Positions 47,957 to 57,445 of a stretch of 64,000 bases of DNA are shown piece by piece. Made by a program: the position numbers and the translations under genes. Source of the stretch: Noviherbaspirillum aridicola (GTDB lineage Bacteria > Pseudomonadota > Gammaproteobacteria > Burkholderiales > Burkholderiaceae_D); contig NZ_BPMK01000017.1 of NCBI RefSeq assembly GCF_019656455.1, forward strand, positions 1-64,000. Direction: 5' to 3'. Position 1 is the stretch's first letter. Each line of letters opens with the position of its first letter. The notes beneath the pieces were generated by a model. The model was not told the DNA's origin. It did no database searches and saw nothing but the letters and a program-made list of their open reading frames with translations.

Positions 47957-48984
47957 CAGATCACCTTCGCACGGGTCAGGTCGTGGATATGCAGCGCGCC
48001 GACCAGGCGTCCGTCGGCATCGGTCACGAGCAACTGGTTGATGCGGAATTCTTCCATCTTCTCGACCGCTTCCACCGCCAGCTGATCGGGACCGACGGTA
48101 CGCGGATTGCGGTGCATGACATCGGACATCTTCAGCGCGCCGAATTCATGCGCGCCTTCGATCAGGCGGCGCAGGTCGCCGTCGGTGAATACGCCGAGGA
48201 CGCGGAAATTCTCGTCCACCACCGCCGTCATCGCCAGGCCCTTGCGGGTGATCTCAAGCAGGGCGGTGGTCAGCGGCACTTCCGGGCGCACGGCCGGAAT
48301 CGCGTCGCCGGTGCGCATGACGTCGCGTACATGCGTGAGCAGGCGCCGGCCGAGCGCGCCGCCCGGGTGTGACATCGCGAAGTCCTCTTCCCGGAAGCCG
48401 CGCGCATCCAGCAGGGCCACCGCCAGCGCATCGCCGAGCGCGAGCGCCGCCGTGGTGCTGGCCGTCGGCGCCAGGTTAAGCGGACAGGCTTCCTTGTCCA
48501 CCTTCGCATGCAGATGGATGTCTGCCAGCTGCGCCAGGCGCGACTTGTCGTTGCCGGTGATGGCGATCAGCGGCGCGCCCATGCGCTTGAGGAAGGGGAT
48601 GATGGAAATGAATTCGTTGGCTTCGCCGGAATACGAGATGGCGATCATCGCATCGTGGCGGGTGATCATGCCGAGGTCGCCGTGCAGCGCCTCCGCCGCG
48701 TGCACGAACATCGCGGGGGTGCCGGTGGAGGCGAGGGTGGCCGCGATCTTGCGCGCGATATGGCCGGACTTGCCGATGCCGGAGACGACGACGCGGCCCG
48801 TGCAGGCGAGCAGGACTTCCATCGCGCGCGCGAATTCCGCGCCGACGTCCCCCGCGAGCCGGTCCTTCAGCGCGAGAATGGCATCGGCTTCGATCTGCAG
48901 GGTTTCACGGGCGAGCTCCAGGCCGCGCGTGGCCGTTTTTGTATTGAAAGCTTTCGGCAAGCTTTTTGCATCGGTTACACTCAT
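47956..48984 (-). CDS. kdsD: D-arabinose-5-phosphate isomerase
   Basis: KdsD makes arabinose 5-phosphate, the first substrate of Kdo. ATG at 48984 gives 342 residues (MSVTDAKSLPKAFNTKTATR). The SIS domain (about 45-185) has GIGKSGHIARKIAATLASTG. Two CBS domains (about 210-340) end with INQLLVTDADGRLVGALHIH. It heads the kdsD-kdsC-lptC-lptA-lptB-rpoN-hpf series. A -10-like TATACT (plus 48991-48996, minus strand) lies just upstream. Confidence 0.95.
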   Translation of the reverse strand: MSVTDAKSLPKAFNTKTATRGLELARETLQIEADAILALKDRLAGDVGAEFARAMEVLLACTGRVVVSGIGKSGHIARKIAATLASTGTPAMFVHAAEALHGDLGMITRHDAMIAISYSGEANEFISIIPFLKRMGAPLIAITGNDKSRLAQLADIHLHAKVDKEACPLNLAPTASTTAALALGDALAVALLDARGFREEDFAMSHPGGALGRRLLTHVRDVMRTGDAIPAVRPEVPLTTALLEITRKGLAMTAVVDENFRVLGVFTDGDLRRLIEGAHEFGALKMSDVMHRNPRTVGPDQLAVEAVEKMEEFRINQLLVTDADGRLVGALHIHDLTRAKVI

Positions 48985-49208
48985 GCGCGCAGTATAAACT
49001 AATTGCGCAAGCAAAAAATCTGCCAGTCATAACAAAAATTCCAGCCTTGAGCTGACTCAAGCGGAGGGCGCAGCGGCTAAGTCTTTCATTCTGAAGAGAA
49101 AATTGCCGGTGCTCACATCGTCGCGGCGATCGTCGCGATGCTCCGCCAGCTTGCTCGGGCCGGCCCGACAACCCACGCGCCGCCACCCGTCGCGATGCAT
49201 TGCCGAAC

Positions 49209-51194
49209 ATGTTTTCAGCACTAGAACTGACGCTCATGCTGCTCGGATCCGCCGTGCTCGGCGTCGTGGCCTTCCGCATGCTGCACCTGCCCCCGATGCT
49301 CGGCTATCTCGCCGTCGGCATCGTGATCGGTCCGCACGGGCTCGGCCTGGCGAGCGAAAACCATACGACCCACACCCTGGCGGAATTCGGCGTCGTCTTC
49401 CTGATGTTCTCGATCGGGCTCGAGTTCTCGCTGCCGAAGCTGACCGCCATGCGGCGGACTGTGTTCGGCCTCGGCATGGCGCAGGTGCTGCTGACCATCG
49501 TCGCGGTCATGCTGTTCGGCTGGCTCGTCGCCAGCCTGCTGCCGGGCGTGATCGACATCTCCTGGCGTGCGGCGTTCGCGCTCGGCGGCGCGCTGGCGAT
49601 GTCCTCGACCGCCATCGTGTCGAAGATGCTGACCGAGCGGCTCGAACTCGACAGTCCGCACGGCCGCCAGATTTTCGGCATCCTGCTGTTCCAGGACCTC
49701 GCGTTCGTGCCGCTCCTGATCCTGGTGCCGGCCCTGGCGACCAACAGCGACGACCTCGGCCTGACGCTGTCGCTGGCGGCGATGAAGGCCGGCATCGTGC
49801 TCGTGCTGCTGCTGGTGATCGGTCAGCGCCTGATGCGCGGCTGGTTCCGCATCGTGGTCAAGCGGCGTTCGCAGGAACTGTTCATGCTGAACCTGCTGCT
49901 GATCACGCTCGGCGCCGCCTGGATCACCGAGCAGGCGGGGCTGTCGCTGGCGCTCGGCGCCTTCGTCGCCGGCATGCTGATTTCGGAAACCGAATACCGC
50001 CACCAGGTGGAAGAAGACATCAAGCCCTTCCGCGACGTGCTGCTCGGCCTGTTCTTCATCACCATCGGCATGCTGCTCAACGTGCGGCTGGTGCTGGAAA
50101 ACTGGTGGCTGGTGCTGCTGTTGCTGACCGGCCCGGTGCTGATGAAATTCGCGCTCATCGCGGCACTGGCGCGGCTCACCGGCGCCACCACCGGCACCGC
50201 GCTGCGGACCGGCCTGGCGCTGGCGCAGGCCGGCGAGTTCGGTTTCGTGCTGCTCAGCCAGGCCGGCGGCCTGCGCCTGATGGACCAGCAGCTGATCCAG
50301 CTGATCCTGGCATCGATGGTGCTGTCGATGCTGCTGGCGCCGCTGATCATCGCCAAGTCCGACCGGATCGTGCTGAAGCTGTCGGCCAACGAATGGATGA
50401 TGCAGTCGCTGACGCTGACCCAGATCGCCGCCCGCACCATGACCACGCAGAAGCATGTGCTGATCGCCGGCTTCGGCCGCAGCGGCCAGAGCCTGGCGAA
50501 GCTGCTGGAGGAAGAGGGCATCGCCTACCACGCGCTCGACCTGGATCCCGACCGGGTGCGGGAGGCGCAGGCGGCGGGCGCGGCGGTCTCCTACGGCGAC
50601 GCAGGGCGGCGCGAGAGCCTGGTGGCGGCCGGCATTCATCGCGCCGCGGCCCTGGTCATCACCTTCGCCAGCACGCCGTCCGCGCTGAAGGTGCTGCACT
50701 TTGCGCATGAGCTCGCGCCCGAACTGCCGGTGGTCGTGCGCAGCCACGACGATTCGGACCTGGAACGCCTGCGCGAGGCGGGCGCGGCGGAAGTGGTGCC
50801 GGAGGCGATCGAAGGCAGTCTCATGCTGGCCTCGCATGCGCTGGTCATGCTCGGCGTGCCGCTGCGGCGCGTCGTGCATCGCGTGCAGGCCGCGCGCGAC
50901 GAACGCTATGCCTCGCTGCGCGGATACTTTCACGGCGTCAGCGACGCGCCGGAGGATGCCGAGCATCTGCATGTGCGGCTGCATTCGGTGACCCTGCATG
51001 AAGACGCGCGCGCCGTCGGCCTCGCGCTGTCGGAGCTGCGGCTGGCGGAAGTCGGTGCCGAGGCGACCATTCTGCGACGCGGGAAGTCGCGCGTCGACGT
51101 CAAGCCGGCCACCGTGCTGCAGGCCGGCGACATCGTGGTCCTGCGCGGCACCGCGGAGGGCGTGGCGCGCGCCGAAGAGCGCCTGCTCAAATAG
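49209..51194 (+). CDS. Monovalent cation:proton antiporter of the CPA2 family, KefB/YbaL like
   Basis: The 661-residue protein has a Na+/H+ exchanger membrane domain (about 1-385, twelve or so segments), an RCK/TrkA-N domain with a Rossmann motif LIAGFGRSGQSLAKLLEEEG (about 417-436), and a TrkA-C domain at the end (about 575-655). It probably exports K+ in exchange for H+. ATG at 49209 was chosen; TTG at 49200 would add three residues. It is divergent from kdsD, a common arrangement in Burkholderiales. Confidence 0.92.
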   Translation: MFSALELTLMLLGSAVLGVVAFRMLHLPPMLGYLAVGIVIGPHGLGLASENHTTHTLAEFGVVFLMFSIGLEFSLPKLTAMRRTVFGLGMAQVLLTIVAVMLFGWLVASLLPGVIDISWRAAFALGGALAMSSTAIVSKMLTERLELDSPHGRQIFGILLFQDLAFVPLLILVPALATNSDDLGLTLSLAAMKAGIVLVLLLVIGQRLMRGWFRIVVKRRSQELFMLNLLLITLGAAWITEQAGLSLALGAFVAGMLISETEYRHQVEEDIKPFRDVLLGLFFITIGMLLNVRLVLENWWLVLLLLTGPVLMKFALIAALARLTGATTGTALRTGLALAQAGEFGFVLLSQAGGLRLMDQQLIQLILASMVLSMLLAPLIIAKSDRIVLKLSANEWMMQSLTLTQIAARTMTTQKHVLIAGFGRSGQSLAKLLEEEGIAYHALDLDPDRVREAQAAGAAVSYGDAGRRESLVAAGIHRAAALVITFASTPSALKVLHFAHELAPELPVVVRSHDDSDLERLREAGAAEVVPEAIEGSLMLASHALVMLGVPLRRVVHRVQAARDERYASLRGYFHGVSDAPEDAEHLHVRLHSVTLHEDARAVGLALSELRLAEVGAEATILRRGKSRVDVKPATVLQAGDIVVLRGTAEGVARAEERLLK

Positions 51195-51273
51195 CGTTTT
51201 TCCTGCAGAAAACGCGAGACGGGCGTTCTCGCTACAATGACCGGCGGCGTCCTACCTGTCGGAATTCCTCTTC

Positions 51274-52188
51274 ATGCAAGTCTTCGAGCGCATCCTCGGC
51301 ATCATCCTGCCGGTCTTCATCATCATCGCGGTGGGTTATGGTTACGGCCGCCTGCGGGGGGAGCGGGTGCGTAAGGACATGGGCTCGGTCAACCGGGTCA
51401 GCATGGATGTGCTGTGTCCGCTGCTGGTGTTTTCCGCGCTGGCAGCGAAGGAGTTCGATCTCGTTCACAACGGCAGTCTCATCCTCGCCGGCGTGCTGAT
51501 CTCGCTTGGCTCGGGGCTGCTGGCCTGGCCTGTCGTGCGCATGCTCGGCTACGATGCGCGCACCTTCATCCCGCCGATGATGTACAACAATTGCGGCAAC
51601 ATGGGCCTGCCGCTGGCGGTGCTGGCCTTCGGCACTGCCGGGTTGTCCGCCGCGGTCGCGCTGTTCATGGCCTGCAACCTGATCTACTTCTCGGTCGGCA
51701 TCAAGATCATCGAGAGCGGGCGCGACCGGCACACGCCTTTCTGGAAATTCCTGATGAGTCCGATGATGCTGGCCATGGCGCTCGGCATGGTGTTCGCGAT
51801 CTTCCGCATCGCCCTGCCGCAGCCGCTGATGCTGGCGCTGAAGATGCTCGGCGATGCCTGCATTCCGCTCATGCTGTTTGCGCTGGGTGTGAGGATGCTG
51901 GATGTGAGTCTGAAGAGCTGGCACATCGGCCTGGTGGGCGCGGCCGTCTGTCCGCTGGCGGGACTGGCCGTGGCATGGATGCTCGACCGCATGGCGGGCG
52001 GCCTGCTGCCGCTGACGGACATGCAGCGCGGGCAGATGTATCTATTCGCCGCGCTGCCGCCCGCGGTGTTCTGCTTCATGGTGGCGGAGCAGTACAAGCA
52101 GGAACCGGACAAGGTCGCCTCCATTGTGCTGCTCGGGAATCTCGCGGCGCTCGCGTTCGTGCCGCTGGGCCTGTGGATGGGTATGTAG
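51274..52188 (+). CDS. AEC family transporter (auxin efflux carrier type)
   Basis: The 304-residue membrane protein has about ten hydrophobic segments in two similar halves. It carries the family pattern MMYNNCGNMGLPLAVLAFG in the middle, with the broken helix containing Asn and Gly. In bacteria the family includes malate and other organic acid permeases; the substrate here is unknown. A -10-like TACAAT (51233-51238) lies 35 bp before the start. Confidence 0.9.
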   Translation: MQVFERILGIILPVFIIIAVGYGYGRLRGERVRKDMGSVNRVSMDVLCPLLVFSALAAKEFDLVHNGSLILAGVLISLGSGLLAWPVVRMLGYDARTFIPPMMYNNCGNMGLPLAVLAFGTAGLSAAVALFMACNLIYFSVGIKIIESGRDRHTPFWKFLMSPMMLAMALGMVFAIFRIALPQPLMLALKMLGDACIPLMLFALGVRMLDVSLKSWHIGLVGAAVCPLAGLAVAWMLDRMAGGLLPLTDMQRGQMYLFAALPPAVFCFMVAEQYKQEPDKVASIVLLGNLAALAFVPLGLWMGM

Positions 52189-52209
52189 GGAAGCCGGCTG
52201 TCGCCGCCG

Positions 52210-52482
52210 CTATGCGGTGGGCAGTACCCGGAAGCCGCTGTTGCCAGGCTCCTCGGCCGGCGTCGCCTCGACATCGTCGACGCGGGACATCGCCGGTCCG
52301 CGGGCCGCGTCGGCAATGATCTGCTCCACGTCCGCCGCGCCACCCGTCACCAGCGCCTCCACCGAACCGTCCGCGCGGTTGCGCACCCAGCCCGACAGGC
52401 CGAGCGCGCGGGCCCGCGCCTCGAACCAGGCGCGGTAGCCGACGCCCTGCACGCGCCCGGTAATCCGCAGGTGCTTCGCCAC
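52210..52482 (-). CDS. acyP: Acylphosphatase
   Basis: The 90-residue enzyme hydrolyses carboxyl-phosphate bonds. Catalytic Arg and the phosphate loop are in GRVQGVGYRAWFE (about 9-21), and the catalytic Asn in LSGWVRNRADGSVEAL. It starts MAKHLRITGRVQGVGY. It lies 10 bp after uvrA on the same strand. Confidence 0.95.
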   Translation of the reverse strand: MAKHLRITGRVQGVGYRAWFEARARALGLSGWVRNRADGSVEALVTGGAADVEQIIADAARGPAMSRVDDVEATPAEEPGNSGFRVLPTA

Positions 52483-52492
52483 CTTGCCCCCC

Positions 52493-55345
52493 TTACTTCT
52501 TCTTCAGCATCGGCGCGAGGTACCTGCCGGTGAAGCTGGCCGGATTCTTCGCCACGTCTTCCGGCGTGCCGCTGGCGATGATCTGTCCGCCGCCGGCGCC
52601 GCCCTCGGGACCGAGGTCGACGATCCAGTCCGCGGTCTTGATCACGTCCAGGTTGTGCTCGATGATGACCACGGTATTGCCCTGGTCGCGCAGACGGTGG
52701 ATCACCTTCAGCAGCAGGTCGATGTCGTGGAAGTGCAGGCCGGTGGTCGGCTCGTCCAGGATGTAGAGCGTGCGCCCGGTATCGCGCTTGGACAGTTCCA
52801 GCGACAGCTTGACGCGCTGCGCCTCGCCGCCCGACAGCGTGGTCGCGCTCTGGCCGAGGCGGATGTAGCCGAGGCCGACGTCGAGCAGGGTCTGCAGCTT
52901 GCGCGCGATGACCGGCACCGGCTTGAAGAACTCGTGCGCTTCCTCGACCGTCATCTCCAGCACTTCATGGATGTTGCGGCCCTTGTACTGGACTTCCAGC
53001 GTCTCGCGGTTGTAGCGCTTGCCGTGGCAGACGTCGCAGGGCACGTAGACGTCGGGCAGGAAGTGCATCTCCACCTTGGTCACGCCGTCGCCCTGGCAGG
53101 CTTCGCAGCGGCCGCCCTTGACGTTGAACGAGAATCGGCCGGCGGAATAGCCGCGTTCCTTGGCGGTCGGCACCGTCGAGAACAGGTCGCGGATCGGCGT
53201 GAACACGCCGGTGTAGGTCGCCGGATTGGAGCGCGGCGTGCGCCCGATCGGCGCCTGGTCGACCGAGATCACCTTGTCGAAATGCTCGAGGCCGCTGATG
53301 CTTTCATAGGCTGCCGGTTCCGTCTGCGAGCCGTAGAGATGGCGCGCGGCCGCATGATAGAGCGTGTCGTTGACCAGCGTCGATTTGCCCGAGCCGGATA
53401 CGCCGGTGACGCAGGTCAGCAGGCCGACCGGCAGCTCCAGCGTCACGTTGCGCAGGTTGTTGCCGGAGGCGCCGGCGATCACCAGCTGGCGCTCCGGGTC
53501 GGCCGGCGTGCGCTTCTTCGGCACGTGGATGGCCAGCGTGCCGTTCAGGTACTTGGCGGTCAGCGATTTCTTGTTCTTCAGGATGTCGTTGAGCGGGCCG
53601 CGCGCGATGACCTCGCCGCCATGCACGCCGGCGCCCACGCCCATGTCGACGATATAGTCGGCACAGCGGATCGCATCTTCGTCATGCTCCACCACCAGCA
53701 CGCTGTTGCCGATGTCGCGCAGGTGCTTGAGGGTGGCGATCAGGCGGTCGTTGTCGCGCTGATGCAGGCCGATGGACGGCTCGTCGAGCACATACATGAC
53801 GCCGGTCAGACCGGAGCCGATCTGCGACGCCAGGCGGATGCGCTGCGCCTCGCCGCCGGACAGGGTGTCGGCGCTGCGTTCCAGCGAGAGATAGTCGAGG
53901 CCGACATTGTTGAGGAACTTCAGGCGCGAGACGATTTCCTTGATGATCCTGTCGGCGATCTCCTTCTTGGCGCCGGTCAGCTTGAGCGATTCGAAGAATT
54001 CCAGCGTCTCGCGCAGCGGCGTCGCCGATACCTCGTAGATCGCGCGCTGCTGCTTGCCGTTGCCCACCTTGACGTGGCAGGCCTCCAGCCGCAGGCGCGC
54101 GCCCTTGCAGGTCGGACATTCCTTCTGGTTGATGAACTTCGCCAGTTCTTCCTTGACCGCCATCGAGTCGGTCTCGCGGTAGCGCCGCTGGAGGTTGTTC
54201 ACCACGCCTTCGAAAGTGTGCTCGCGCACCACGGTCCGGCCGCGTTCATTGATGTAGGAGAACGGCACCGTCTGCCGGCCCGAGCCGTACAGCACCACCT
54301 GCCGCGCCGATTCCGGCAGCTTGTCGAACGGCGTGTCGATATCGAAGCCGTAGTGCTCGGCCAGGTTCGACAGCATCTGGAAATAGAACTGGTTGCGACG
54401 GTCCCATCCCTTGACCGCGCCGCTGGCGAGCGACAGGTTGGGGAAGGCGACGATGCGCTTGGGGTCGAAGAACTCGATGTGGCCGAGGCCGTCGCACTCC
54501 GGGCAGGCGCCCATCGGATTGTTGAACGAGAACAGGCGCGGCTCCAGCTCCTGCAGCGAATAGCCGCAGACGGCGCAGGCGAACTTGTTGGAATAGAGAT
54601 GTTCCTTGCCGCTGTCCATTTCCAGCACGATCGCGCGCCCGTCGGCGAGGCGCAGCGCCGTTTCGAAGCTTTCGGCCAGCCGCTGCTTGGCATCGGCCTT
54701 CACCTTCAGGCGGTCGATCACGACGTCGATGGTGTGCTTTTCGGTTTTCTTCAGTTTCGGCAGGTCGTCGACCTCGTAGATCTTCGCCGCGTGCGTGCCG
54801 CTCTGAATGCGGAAACGGATGAAGCCCTGCGCCTGCATTTGTTCGAACAGGTCGACGTGCTCGCCCTTGCGGTTGGCCACCACCGGCGCCAGGATCATCA
54901 GCTTGGTGTCTTCAGGCATGCCCAGCACCGCGTCCACCATCTGCGATACCGACTGCGCGGCCAGCGGATGCTCATTGTGGTCGGGGCAGTAGGGCGTGCC
55001 GACGCGGGCATACAGCAGGCGCAGGTAGTCGTGGATCTCGGTGACGGTGCCGACGGTGGAGCGCGGATTGTGCGAGGTCGCCTTCTGCTCGATCGAGATC
55101 GCGGGCGACAGGCCCTCGATCAGGTCGACATCCGGCTTTTCCATCAGCTGCAGGAACTGGCGCGCATAGGCCGACAGCGATTCGACATAGCGCCGCTGGC
55201 CTTCCGCATAGAGCGTGTCGAAGGCGAGCGACGACTTGCCGGAACCCGACAGGCCGGTAATCACGATGAGCTGGTTGCGCGGTAATTCGAGATTGATGTT
55301 TTTCAGGTTGTGGGTACGGGCACCACGAATTCTGATTTCTTCCAT
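52493..55345 (-). CDS. uvrA: Excinuclease ABC subunit UvrA
   Basis: UvrA recognises DNA damage in nucleotide excision repair. The 950 residues have two ABC ATPase modules: Walker [15 protein letters not shown] (about 32-45) and [14 protein letters not shown] (about 640). Zinc-binding CxxC pairs are seen in CAVCGY/CPECDG and [16 protein letters not shown], and both signature motifs LSGGEAQR are present. I found no clear LexA box upstream. Confidence 0.97.
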   Translation of the reverse strand: MEEIRIRGARTHNLKNINLELPRNQLIVITGLSGSGKSSLAFDTLYAEGQRRYVESLSAYARQFLQLMEKPDVDLIEGLSPAISIEQKATSHNPRSTVGTVTEIHDYLRLLYARVGTPYCPDHNEHPLAAQSVSQMVDAVLGMPEDTKLMILAPVVANRKGEHVDLFEQMQAQGFIRFRIQSGTHAAKIYEVDDLPKLKKTEKHTIDVVIDRLKVKADAKQRLAESFETALRLADGRAIVLEMDSGKEHLYSNKFACAVCGYSLQELEPRLFSFNNPMGACPECDGLGHIEFFDPKRIVAFPNLSLASGAVKGWDRRNQFYFQMLSNLAEHYGFDIDTPFDKLPESARQVVLYGSGRQTVPFSYINERGRTVVREHTFEGVVNNLQRRYRETDSMAVKEELAKFINQKECPTCKGARLRLEACHVKVGNGKQQRAIYEVSATPLRETLEFFESLKLTGAKKEIADRIIKEIVSRLKFLNNVGLDYLSLERSADTLSGGEAQRIRLASQIGSGLTGVMYVLDEPSIGLHQRDNDRLIATLKHLRDIGNSVLVVEHDEDAIRCADYIVDMGVGAGVHGGEVIARGPLNDILKNKKSLTAKYLNGTLAIHVPKKRTPADPERQLVIAGASGNNLRNVTLELPVGLLTCVTGVSGSGKSTLVNDTLYHAAARHLYGSQTEPAAYESISGLEHFDKVISVDQAPIGRTPRSNPATYTGVFTPIRDLFSTVPTAKERGYSAGRFSFNVKGGRCEACQGDGVTKVEMHFLPDVYVPCDVCHGKRYNRETLEVQYKGRNIHEVLEMTVEEAHEFFKPVPVIARKLQTLLDVGLGYIRLGQSATTLSGGEAQRVKLSLELSKRDTGRTLYILDEPTTGLHFHDIDLLLKVIHRLRDQGNTVVIIEHNLDVIKTADWIVDLGPEGGAGGGQIIASGTPEDVAKNPASFTGRYLAPMLKKK

Positions 55346-55394
55346 GAACAGCCTTTACTTGTTACAAGTCCTTCAAGTCCTTGCAGGCAGCCGC

Positions 55395-55422
55395 TTGTTG
55401 CGGGTCAACCTGTTACTATAAC
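55395..55422 (+). promoter_or_regulatory. Promoter candidate for the MFS gene
   Basis: TTGTTG (55395-55400), a 16-bp spacer and TATAAC (55417-55422) lie 37 bp before the MFS start codon in the divergent uvrA gap. Confidence 0.5.
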
Positions 55423-55458
55423 GGGTTTTGAAGCCCGTCGTATCAGGCCGCACCCTCC

Positions 55459-56685
55459 ATGTCTTCCAGCCCCGCCGTCGCTCCCGGCTCCCGCATGAGC
55501 GCAACCGAAATCCGCGCCAGCGTCTCGCTGGCGTCGATTTTTGCGCTGCGCATGCTCGGCATGTTCCTGATCCTCCCGGTGTTCTCGGTCCATGCGCGAT
55601 CCATGCCCGGCGGTGAGAGCGCGACCCTGGTCGGACTGGCGCTCGGCATCTACGGCCTGACGCAGTCCTTCGGCCAGATTCCCTATGGCATGGCGTCGGA
55701 CAAATACGGGCGCAAGCCGGTCATCGTGATCGGGCTGTTGTTGTTTGCACTCGGTTCCTTCATCGCCGCCGTCGCCGAGACCCTGCCCTGGGTCATCGCC
55801 GGCCGCGCGATACAGGGCGCGGGCGCCATCTCCGCCGCGGTTACCGCCTTCATCGCCGACAGCACGCGGGAAGAGCACCGGACCAAGGCGATGGCCATGG
55901 TCGGAGGCTCGATCGGACTGACTTTCGCGTTTTCCCTGATCGCGGCGCCGGCGATGTATGCGGCGATCGGCATGGGCGGCATCTTCGCGCTCACCGGCGT
56001 GCTCTCGCTCCTGGCAATCCTGGTGGTGATCTATGTGGTGCCGCCGGCGCCGCAGGTGATCGCGACCAGTCGCGTGCCGTTCAGCGAGATATTGCGCAAT
56101 CCCGAACTGATGCGTCTGAACTTCGGCGTATTCGCGCTGCACATGACGCAGATGGCCATGTTCGTCGTGGTGCCCTCCGCCCTGGTGCAATATGCCGGTC
56201 TGCCGGTGGCCGCGCACTGGAAGGTCTATCTGCCGGTAGTGCTGGCATCGTTTGCGCTGATGCTGCCGCCTGTTTTCGCCGGCGAGCGGCACGGCAAGAT
56301 GAAGCAGGTCTTCGTCGGCGCCGTGGCGCTGATGCTGCTGGTGCAGCTCGGCCTTGCCGCCTTCCTCGGTGCCGGCAGCCTGCACTGGTCGCTGCTGGTG
56401 GCGCTGCTGCTGGCATTCTTTGTCGCATTCAACATTCTCGAGGCCTGCCAGCCCTCGCTGGTGTCGCGCATTGCGCCGCCCGCGGGCAAGGGCAGCGCGC
56501 TCGGCGTCTACAACACCCTGCAGGCGCTCGGCCTGTTCTGCGGCGGCGCGGTCGGCGGCTGGCTGCAGCAGCACGCGGGCGCGGCTTCGGTGTTCGTCCT
56601 CGGGGCGGTTCTCACTATTGCCTGGCTTATAATTGCCGCGCGCATGAAAGAATTGCCGCGCCGCGCCGCCGCGGCAGCCGCCTGA
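55459..56685 (+). CDS. Major facilitator superfamily transporter
   Basis: The 408-residue protein has twelve predicted membrane segments. The MFS loop 2-3 motif is visible as GMASDKYGRKPVIVIGL (about residues 75-91), and the equivalent motif in the second half is weak. It is of the drug:H+ antiporter type by sequence style; the substrate is unknown. A -10-like TATAAT near its 3' end may belong to ssb, 43 bp downstream. Confidence 0.9.
   Translation: MSSSPAVAPGSRMSATEIRASVSLASIFALRMLGMFLILPVFSVHARSMPGGESATLVGLALGIYGLTQSFGQIPYGMASDKYGRKPVIVIGLLLFALGSFIAAVAETLPWVIAGRAIQGAGAISAAVTAFIADSTREEHRTKAMAMVGGSIGLTFAFSLIAAPAMYAAIGMGGIFALTGVLSLLAILVVIYVVPPAPQVIATSRVPFSEILRNPELMRLNFGVFALHMTQMAMFVVVPSALVQYAGLPVAAHWKVYLPVVLASFALMLPPVFAGERHGKMKQVFVGAVALMLLVQLGLAAFLGAGSLHWSLLVALLLAFFVAFNILEACQPSLVSRIAPPAGKGSALGVYNTLQALGLFCGGAVGGWLQQHAGAASVFVLGAVLTIAWLIIAARMKELPRRAAAAAA
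56628..56633 (+). promoter_or_regulatory. -10-like TATAAT upstream of ssb, inside the MFS gene
   Basis: TATAAT lies in the last 60 bp of the MFS coding sequence, 95 bp before the ssb start. No good -35 was seen. It is reported because ssb usually has its own promoter. Confidence 0.3.
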
Positions 56686-56728
56686 GCCTTCGCTCTCATC
56701 ACTATCGATTCCGCTTTAGGAGAAATTT

Positions 56729-57238
56729 ATGGCATCAGTCAACAAAGTCATCATCGTCGGCAACCTCGGGCGGGATCCGGAAACGCGTTACATGCCCAAT
56801 GGCGACGCGGTCACCAACGTTGCCGTCGCCACCACCGAAAGCTGGAAGGACAAGAACACCGGCGAGAAGAAAGAACTCACCGAGTGGCACCGCATCACCT
56901 TCTATCGCAAGCTCGCGGAGATCGCCGGCCAGTACCTGAAGAAGGGCAGCCAGGTCTACGTCGAAGGCCGCCTGCAGACCCGCAAGTGGACCGACAAGGA
57001 TGGCGTCGAGCGCTACACCACCGAAATCATCGCCGACACCATGCAGATGCTGGGCAGCCGCCAGGGTTCGGGCGGCGGCGGCGCGCCGGCCGGCGGCGGC
57101 TACGGCGGCGGCATGGACGACGACTATGGCAGCCCGGCGCCCGCCCAGCGCCAGGGCGGTGGCGGCGGTTCCGCTCCCCGCAGCGCCCCGCGTCCGGCGC
57201 CGAACTTCAGCGACATGGATGACGACATCCCGTTCTGA
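56729..57238 (+). CDS. ssb: Single-stranded DNA-binding protein
   Basis: The 169-residue SSB has the OB-fold domain (about 1-110; [20 protein letters not shown] at the start). A Gly/Pro/Gln-rich linker follows. The acidic tip DMDDDIPF at the C terminus recruits replication and repair proteins. The start follows AGGAGAA at 56718-56724. uvrA and ssb lie within 1.5 kb of each other on opposite strands, as in E. coli, but with an MFS gene in between. Confidence 0.97.
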   Translation: MASVNKVIIVGNLGRDPETRYMPNGDAVTNVAVATTESWKDKNTGEKKELTEWHRITFYRKLAEIAGQYLKKGSQVYVEGRLQTRKWTDKDGVERYTTEIIADTMQMLGSRQGSGGGGAPAGGGYGGGMDDDYGSPAPAQRQGGGGGSAPRSAPRPAPNFSDMDDDIPF

Positions 57239-57262
57239 TCGGCTCGCTTCACCGTGCCCCCG

Positions 57263-57296
57263 AAAAGCCCCGCAATCTGCGGGGCTTTTCTTTTTT
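57263..57296 (+). terminator. Intrinsic terminator after ssb
   Basis: AAAAGCCCCGCA (57263-57274) pairs with TGCGGGGCTTTT (57278-57289) over ATC, followed by C and T6. Very strong. Confidence 0.95.
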
Positions 57297-57445
57297 AAAT
57301 CAGGCACATGTTTCTTTTTGTGCAGTTTCTCGTTTAAGATTTCCCGATATCATCTTTCTTGACTACAATCTGTTAGTAAGCGCAACAGTTTCGGCTGGCG
57401 CTGCCGCTAATCAGGGTATGCGGCACGCCCCTTTACCCACTTGAC

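Noticed and set aside
49124-49146. Direct repeat ATCGTCGCG twice in the kdsD-kefB gap
   Set aside because: Short, GC-rich and close to the codon-like sequence expected by chance; no further copies or symmetry that suggest a site.
52484-55285. A 933-codon open frame on the plus strand opposite uvrA
   Set aside because: It is a shadow of uvrA in GC-rich DNA: biased composition, no family similarity, no ribosome binding site. The minus-strand frame is a textbook UvrA.
55346-55458. LexA (SOS) box upstream of uvrA, and likewise of ssb
   Set aside because: I searched by eye for CTG-N10-CAG patterns with AT-rich centre and found none convincing.
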